A stretch of DNA of 64,000 nucleotides, taken from contig NZ_CP122960.1 in the NCBI RefSeq assembly GCF_029854195.1, positions 1,370,001 through 1,434,000 of the forward strand, in the 5' to 3' direction. This stretch comes from Amylibacter sp. IMCC11727 (GTDB taxonomy: Bacteria; Pseudomonadota; Alphaproteobacteria; Rhodobacterales; Rhodobacteraceae). The notes beneath the pieces are model-generated. The model was given only the letters and a program-made list of their open reading frames with translations. It did no database searches and had not been told where the DNA came from. This document shows, piece by piece, positions 59,256 through 64,000 of this stretch. Within the stretch, counting starts at the first letter, position 1. Each line of letters begins with the position of its first letter. The position numbers were made by a program, and so were the translations under genes.

Positions 59256-60789
59256 GGTCGTTGCTGTTACGAGCTTGCTAGCTGCCCCGATCCATGCGCA
59301 AACGCCGAAGTTCGTTCCAGTGGACGTGCCCGTGCATGAATACAATGGCGGTTGGGAACATTTTGTGGGCGGCGGTGTCGCGGTGTTTGATTGCAATGAC
59401 GACGATCTGCCCGATCTTTACGCCGCTGGGGGCGCAAATGCCGCGATGTTGCTGCGGAACATTTCGACGCCACAGGGGGATGTGGCGTTTGTAGATGCCA
59501 CGCCTGATCTGCTTGCGCTAACTTCGGTAATTGGGGCCTATCCGATCAATCTGAACAATGATGCGCATATGGATTTGATCATCCTGCGCGTTGGCCCGAA
59601 TATCGTGCGGCTGGGGCAGGGTGATTGCCAATTCGCGGCGACAGATGCTTTTGATGAAATGGCAGGCAGCGGTTGGACCACGGCATTTTCGGCCAGTTGG
59701 GAGCAAGGGCAAAGCCTGCCCACGCTGGCTTTTGGCAATTACGTGGATCGCGATGACCCTGATGGCCCGTTCGGGGCGTGTGATAGCAGTTATTTGTATC
59801 GCCCGACTGAAGGCGGCTATGGCAAAGCTCTGCCACTGACCCCCAGCTTTTGCCCGTTGTCGATGCTGTTTAGCGATTGGGGCAGGACAGGGCGCAGGGA
59901 TTTACGGATCAGCAACGACCGACACTATTACGTGCAAGGGGGACAGGAACAGCTGTGGGCCATGGAACCAATACCACGTCTTTATGGCCCATCGGACGGT
60001 TGGGCCGACCATCAGCTTTGGGGCATGGGCATTGCCAGCCGAGATATCACAGGTGATGGCCTGCCAGAGGTGATGATGACCTCTATGGGGGATCAACGGT
60101 TACAAATGCGCGACATGGCGCAAAGCGGGCCAGCGTTTCTGGATGCGCCTTATGATCTTGGGACGACGGCGCATCGGCCTTACACAGGTGGGGATGGACG
60201 GCCGTCAACGGGGTGGCATGTTGAATTTGGGGACGTGAACAACGACGGGCGTGATGATATTTTCATCGCAAAAGGCAATGTGGAACAAATGCCAGGCTTG
60301 GCGATGAAGGACCCGAATAATCTGTTGGTGCAGAACAGTGATGGAACCTTTGTTGAAGGCGGTACACAGGCCGGTTTGGCCAGCTTGCATCGCGGTCGGG
60401 GGGCGGCCTTGGCGGATTTAAACGGCGATGGCCTGTTGGAGGTGGTGATTGTGAACCGTCGCGCACCGATGGAGGTGTTTCAAAACACAACGTCGGAGGC
60501 GGGCAATTGGGTTTCGTTTGACTTGCATCAAGGTGGGGCCAACCAGAATGCCATTGGGGCATGGATCGAAGTTGATATTGGCGGGCGCATTATGGCCCGA
60601 GAGGTGACTGTGGGCGGGGGACATGCAGGGGGGCAGATCGGGCCGCAGCATTTCGGCCTGGGGCAAGTTGAAAAAGCACGGGTGCGGGTGATTTGGCCAG
60701 ATCAAACCGTCAGCGATTGGCGCGATGTGTCAGCAGGGCACGTGTTTGACGTGATCCGCACCGGAAACTCCATCGATTTTCGCAATTAG
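59248..60789 (+). CDS. CRTAC1-family secreted protein (FG-GAP repeats and ASPIC/UnbV domain)
   Basis: A 513-residue exported protein. A signal peptide (MFRVVAVTSLLAAPIHA) precedes calcium-binding-like FG-GAP repeats visible as FDCNDDDLPDLYAAGG, DITGDGLPEVMMTS, DVNNDGRDDIFIAK and DLNGDGLLEVVIVN, forming a beta-propeller. The C-terminal ASPIC/UnbV domain has GGGHAGGQIGPQHFGLGQ and VRVIWPDQTVSDW. Related proteins bind calcium and are surface or periplasmic; their function in bacteria is unknown. It is coupled with the ROK repressor by an 8-base overlap. Its end overlaps the convergent dihaem protein gene by 4 bases. Confidence 0.9.
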   Translation: MFRVVAVTSLLAAPIHAQTPKFVPVDVPVHEYNGGWEHFVGGGVAVFDCNDDDLPDLYAAGGANAAMLLRNISTPQGDVAFVDATPDLLALTSVIGAYPINLNNDAHMDLIILRVGPNIVRLGQGDCQFAATDAFDEMAGSGWTTAFSASWEQGQSLPTLAFGNYVDRDDPDGPFGACDSSYLYRPTEGGYGKALPLTPSFCPLSMLFSDWGRTGRRDLRISNDRHYYVQGGQEQLWAMEPIPRLYGPSDGWADHQLWGMGIASRDITGDGLPEVMMTSMGDQRLQMRDMAQSGPAFLDAPYDLGTTAHRPYTGGDGRPSTGWHVEFGDVNNDGRDDIFIAKGNVEQMPGLAMKDPNNLLVQNSDGTFVEGGTQAGLASLHRGRGAALADLNGDGLLEVVIVNRRAPMEVFQNTTSEAGNWVSFDLHQGGANQNAIGAWIEVDIGGRIMAREVTVGGGHAGGQIGPQHFGLGQVEKARVRVIWPDQTVSDWRDVSAGHVFDVIRTGNSIDFRN

Positions 60790-62090
60790 CGTTGCACGGG
60801 CAATCCGCTTGGCACCGTTTCAGGGATCCCCAATCGTCCTTTTAGGGCGGTTTCATCATCCAATGTTCTCAAAAACGCGATAAGGGATGTGATGTCGTTT
60901 TGGCTTAATGGTGTGCGGGGCAGGGTAATGGCTGTGGCAATTTCTGACATATGGCGTGCATCTTCTAAAGCAGCGAAATCGTTCTTGGCTTTGAAGTCGG
61001 GAAAAACCACCTGCGTGCGGTCATAGGTTTTCAGCGTCTGTGTCGCATCTGCATGATGGGTGATGACAGCTTCTAGCGTTTTGTATGCCCCTGAATGGCC
61101 ATAAGGTGCGGTATGGGTAACATTGCGCAGGCTCGGTGTGCGAAAGGCAAAGGCGTCTTTTGATTGCCCTGTCACCCGAAGGCGACCTTCGTCTTTGGTG
61201 TGGCGTTCAAATCGCGCTGCTTTGCCGGGGCCAATTTGGGGTATGCCAATGGCGTGAAACTTGTGGTCGGTTTGGAACTGGCCGCTGTGACACACAGAAC
61301 AGCCGGCGGAGCCATAGAACAGGTTGAGGCCCGTTTCTTCGTGGATAGACAGCGTTTCCTTGCCACGCAAGAACTGATCAAAACGGCTGTTGTCCGCGCG
61401 CCATTCGAAGGCCATGAACGCGGCGATTGCGTTTGAGATATCTGCGAAATGAAGTGGTTTTTCAGCGGGCAAAAACGCGCCAAACCTTTGTTCATACTCA
61501 GGAATATCCGCGACGCGTTGGGCCAGAATATCCCATGCGCCGCCAGGACCAGTGAAAAAGCCTTGGCGAATGGCCTGTGCCACATCGTTTTCTGAATAAT
61601 GCCCTGCCATTTCATCTGGGGACAAAACGGGGAACATGGTTTGTGCCGACAAAACCCCGTCAAATCCGCCTTCCATGTCCGCGCCAAGTGGGGTGCGAAA
61701 CCCGCTGGGTTCAGCTGTGTCGGCTTCTAACCTGCCATCGTGGAACAAAACCGAAAACTCTGCCGCGCCAAGATTGAACAGGGCAGGTGAGTTGCGCGGA
61801 ATGCGCTGTTCTGGTTGGTTGTTCTGGTCGATCCGACGATCAGGACCGAGGCCAATCCCCCCATCCCCAAGCCCCAAAGAAACCCCATCTGACGTCGCAA
61901 ATCGCGGATGATGACAGGTGGCACAGGACACGGTTTTGTTGCCGCTGAGGATCGGATCATAGAACAGCAATTGGCCCAAGCGCACTTGGTCCATGTTGGG
62001 TTCAGGAAACAGGGCATCGGGTTTGGGCATTGTGTCCGCAACCGCGCCCTGTGCGATCAGCGTCAGGAGGACGAAGACAATGCGTTTCAT
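60786..62090 (-). CDS. dihaem cytochrome c peroxidase family protein (MauG-like)
   Basis: A 434-residue periplasmic dihaem protein. The signal peptide MKRIVFVLLTLIAQGAVA precedes two covalent haem c sites: VSCATCHHPRF near residue 55 and AGCSVCHSGQ near 260. The distal region includes NSPALFN and HDGRLEADTAEP. The class includes cytochrome c peroxidases and MauG-type oxidases that modify protein residues. With the adjacent CRTAC1-type gene, a protein-maturation role is possible (inference). It starts 4 bases overlapping galM (ATGA). Haem ligands beyond the CxxCH histidines are not assigned here. Confidence 0.92.
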   Translation of the reverse strand: MKRIVFVLLTLIAQGAVADTMPKPDALFPEPNMDQVRLGQLLFYDPILSGNKTVSCATCHHPRFATSDGVSLGLGDGGIGLGPDRRIDQNNQPEQRIPRNSPALFNLGAAEFSVLFHDGRLEADTAEPSGFRTPLGADMEGGFDGVLSAQTMFPVLSPDEMAGHYSENDVAQAIRQGFFTGPGGAWDILAQRVADIPEYEQRFGAFLPAEKPLHFADISNAIAAFMAFEWRADNSRFDQFLRGKETLSIHEETGLNLFYGSAGCSVCHSGQFQTDHKFHAIGIPQIGPGKAARFERHTKDEGRLRVTGQSKDAFAFRTPSLRNVTHTAPYGHSGAYKTLEAVITHHADATQTLKTYDRTQVVFPDFKAKNDFAALEDARHMSEIATAITLPRTPLSQNDITSLIAFLRTLDDETALKGRLGIPETVPSGLPVQR

Positions 62091-63043
62091 GCGCGATCCT
62101 CATCGCGCAAGGTAAGCGTGATTGTGTTGCGATAGGGCGCATCTGGCGTCACCACGATGGGCGGAAAGTCAGGGCGGTTCACTGCGTTGGGATAACCTTG
62201 GGGTTCGATGCAGATACCTGAAAACATATCGTGGACCTGTGAGCCAAAGGGCGGCGCATTGGGAGTGAGTTTTCCTGCCGTGTAGATTTGAGCCCCCACT
62301 TGATCGGTGGTCATATCCAAATGCGTTACATTGTTGCGCAGTGAAATGGTGCTGGTAGGGGCATCAAAGCAATAATGTGCATCAAGGGTTTGGTGCTGCG
62401 CTTTCTCCAGCTTGCGCGGCTTTGTGAAATCCAAAGGACCACCTGAAACAGAGTGCGATGCGGTTGGTATCCCGTGGGTATCGGCGTCCAAAATTTGGCT
62501 GGAGGGGATATGCACGTGATGCCCTTCGACTGTACCAGACCCTTGCAGGTTGTAATAATTGTGCTGGGTCATATTGATCGGAGTTGGGGCATCCACCTGG
62601 GCCGTCATGTCATAGGTCAATGTGTTTTTGTGTAGTGAAACCATGACGGTGAACCACACATTTGCAGGGAAGCCTTGATCGCCATCTTTTGAGTGTAACG
62701 TGAATTGCACTGCATCCGCACCGTCTTTTTCCATTGCCCAAATCTGGTGTGATATTCCGTTTTGGCCGCCATGCAGAGTATTGCCACTTTCATTCGCGCT
62801 TACATGATGCACTTTGCCATTCAACGTGAACCTTGCACCGGCAATGCGGTTTGCCACCCGTCCGACGATGGCACCGAAGTAAGGCGGGTTGTTCAGATAA
62901 GATTGCGCATCGCGGTAGCCCAACACCGCAGATCGGTCAGGACGCCACGGCGCCAAACGCCAGCTTTGCGTGATACAGCCAAGGTTCAACAGCGCCACTT
63001 GGGCATAAGTGTTTTCCAAAAGGGCCGTTTCAATTTGGGGCAT
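62087..63043 (-). CDS. galM: aldose 1-epimerase
   Basis: A 318-residue mutarotase that interconverts alpha and beta anomers of aldoses. The family's active-site His are visible in GNTLHGGQNG near 88-97 and in MTQHNYYNLQGSG near 161, and the catalytic Glu in ICIEPQGYPNA near 283. In this cluster it would feed the anomer needed by xylose isomerase or glucokinase. No clear ribosome site precedes the ATG at 63043, and translation may couple to xylA, whose stop lies only 9 bases upstream. Confidence 0.9.
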   Translation of the reverse strand: MPQIETALLENTYAQVALLNLGCITQSWRLAPWRPDRSAVLGYRDAQSYLNNPPYFGAIVGRVANRIAGARFTLNGKVHHVSANESGNTLHGGQNGISHQIWAMEKDGADAVQFTLHSKDGDQGFPANVWFTVMVSLHKNTLTYDMTAQVDAPTPINMTQHNYYNLQGSGTVEGHHVHIPSSQILDADTHGIPTASHSVSGGPLDFTKPRKLEKAQHQTLDAHYCFDAPTSTISLRNNVTHLDMTTDQVGAQIYTAGKLTPNAPPFGSQVHDMFSGICIEPQGYPNAVNRPDFPPIVVTPDAPYRNTITLTLRDEDRA

Positions 63044-63052
63044 GCGTCACAA

Positions 63053-64000
63053 CTAAACGAATTTGTTTACAAGGTTTTCAAGGATTTCTTGGCGTCCAGA
63101 TTTTGGCTTTGGCCCAGCATCCTGTGCCACAACATCGGCGAAAATCGCGTCAAAGTCACTGTTCAACATGGCCTGTGCTGCTGGTGTGTCCCAACCTGCA
63201 TAGCGTGCGGTCAACGCATCATCCAAACCGCCGTCTTCGATCAAGGCTACCGCTGCCTTTAGGCCGCGGGCGCAAACGTCCATTGCCCCCACATGAGCGG
63301 CGACCAAGTCCTGTGGATCGAGGGATTGCCGGCGCAGTTTGGCATCAAAGTTCGTGCCACCTGTGCCCAAACCACCCGCTTTGAGGATGTGATAATAGGC
63401 CAGCGCCACTTCTGGGACAGAGTTCGGGAATTGATCCGTATCCCAACCTGATTGATAATCGTTGCGGTTCATGTCGATGGACCCCAGCACGCCTAGGGCT
63501 GCTGCTGTTGCAATTTCATGTTCAAAGCTGTGCCCTGCAAGGATCGCATGGCCCTGTTCAAGGTTCAGCTTTACCTCTTTTTCCAGTCCATATTTTTGCA
63601 AAAACCCATAACAGGTAGCGGCATCGTAATCGTATTGGTGCTTTGAAGGCTCTTGTGGTTTGGGTTCGACCAAAATCGTGCCTTTGAAACCGATCTTGTG
63701 TTTGTATTCCACCACCATATTCAAGAACCGTCCCATGTGATCCAACTCCCGGCTCATGTCGGTGTTGAGCAATGTTTCATAGCCTTCGCGCCCGCCCCAC
63801 AGCACATAGTTTTCACCGTTTAACCGATGTGTGGCGTCCATGCAGGTTTTCACTGTGGCTGCGGAATAGGCAAACACATCAGGGTCGGGATTGGTTGATG
63901 CGCCTGACATCCAGCGCCGATGGCTGAACATATTGGCCGTGCCCCATAACAGGCCTAAATTGCGGTGTTCGAGCTTTTCTTCGAAATAGTCGATAATCTC
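63053..64000 (-). CDS. xylA: xylose isomerase (cut by right edge)
   Basis: The C-terminal 315 residues of a xylose isomerase; the start lies beyond the right edge and the frame is open to base 64000. Conserved metal and substrate residues are in LVEPKPQEPSKHQYDYD, GHSFEHE and LGSIDMNRNDYQSGWDTDQF. It converts D-xylose to D-xylulose in the cytoplasm. It lies at the head of galM and the dihaem gene on the minus strand. A xylulokinase gene is not in the window; it may lie just past the edge. Assignment is strong because motifs are specific. Confidence 0.95.
   Translation of the reverse strand, partial: EIIDYFEEKLEHRNLGLLWGTANMFSHRRWMSGASTNPDPDVFAYSAATVKTCMDATHRLNGENYVLWGGREGYETLLNTDMSRELDHMGRFLNMVVEYKHKIGFKGTILVEPKPQEPSKHQYDYDAATCYGFLQKYGLEKEVKLNLEQGHAILAGHSFEHEIATAAALGVLGSIDMNRNDYQSGWDTDQFPNSVPEVALAYYHILKAGGLGTGGTNFDAKLRRQSLDPQDLVAAHVGAMDVCARGLKAAVALIEDGGLDDALTARYAGWDTPAAQAMLNSDFDAIFADVVAQDAGPKPKSGRQEILENLVNKFV

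Noticed and set aside
1..64000. tRNA, rRNA, phage or insertion-sequence content
   Set aside because: No cloverleaf, rRNA, transposase, integrase or attachment-site signature was recognised by reading; a dedicated search could still find small RNAs.

Overview
The window reads as a chromosomal stretch of a marine alphaproteobacterium of the Rhodobacteraceae (Roseobacter group). The basis is protein style: Hint/RTX secreted proteins, a membrane LytTR regulator, a proXWV betaine transporter, many acyl-CoA catabolic genes, a LIV-type ABC transporter, a molybdenum hydroxylase and an xylose ABC/ROK cluster. Base composition is moderate in G+C and genes are densely packed with many ATGA/TGATG overlaps. 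I see no rRNA, tRNA, CRISPR array, phage or insertion sequence. The genus cannot be fixed from this alone.

Layout. 1-5.5 kb is an accessory zone: the N-terminal part of a Hint-type secreted protein interrupted by an in-frame stop, a double (4TM + LytTR)x2 membrane protein, a short RTX protein and an orphan 473-residue protein. 5.5-8.7 kb is a glycine betaine/proline-betaine ABC operon (proX-proW-proV, minus strand) closed by a clear terminator. 9-18.2 kb holds small envelope proteins, a CaiB-type CoA-transferase, an amidase, two CurA-like reductases, an enoyl-CoA hydratase, a DhlA-like haloalkane dehalogenase, a histidine phosphatase and a quinone oxidoreductase.

18.4-48.7 kb is a large acyl-CoA catabolic island. 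One plus-strand operon runs from a two-subunit acyl-CoA dehydrogenase pair through a MFE-2-type hydroxyacyl-CoA dehydrogenase, thiolase, nitronate monooxygenase, histidine phosphatase and an ACAD10/11-type kinase to an IclR regulator and a PaaI thioesterase. Then come a divergent acyl-CoA ligase and a five-gene LIV transporter, a second plus-strand operon (ligase, crotonase, serine esterase, acetoacetyl-CoA synthetase, TesB, amidohydrolase), and a minus-strand operon (ligase, hydroxyacyl-CoA dehydrogenase, crotonase, ACAD11-type dehydrogenase, two SDRs). Together these could take up an acyl-type substrate, activate it and carry out beta-oxidation. The kinase plus ACAD11-type dehydrogenase suggest a route for 4-hydroxyacyl-CoAs, with acetoacetate as one possible end product.

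49-52.9 kb encodes a three-subunit molybdenum hydroxylase with a small MoaD/ThiS-like protein, followed by a convergent alpha/beta hydrolase. 53.8-64 kb is a sugar (probably D-xylose) regulon: glucokinase and xylG/xylH/xylF-type transporter on the minus strand, a divergent ROK repressor with a nested palindromic candidate operator, then a CRTAC1-type secreted protein, a MauG/cytochrome c peroxidase-like dihaem protein, an aldose 1-epimerase and a xylose isomerase cut by the right edge.

The candidates most worth following are the split ACAD10/11-like system (kinase + phosphatase + dehydrogenase), the duplicated membrane LytTR protein, the dehalogenase, and the CRTAC1/MauG pair inside the xylose cluster.
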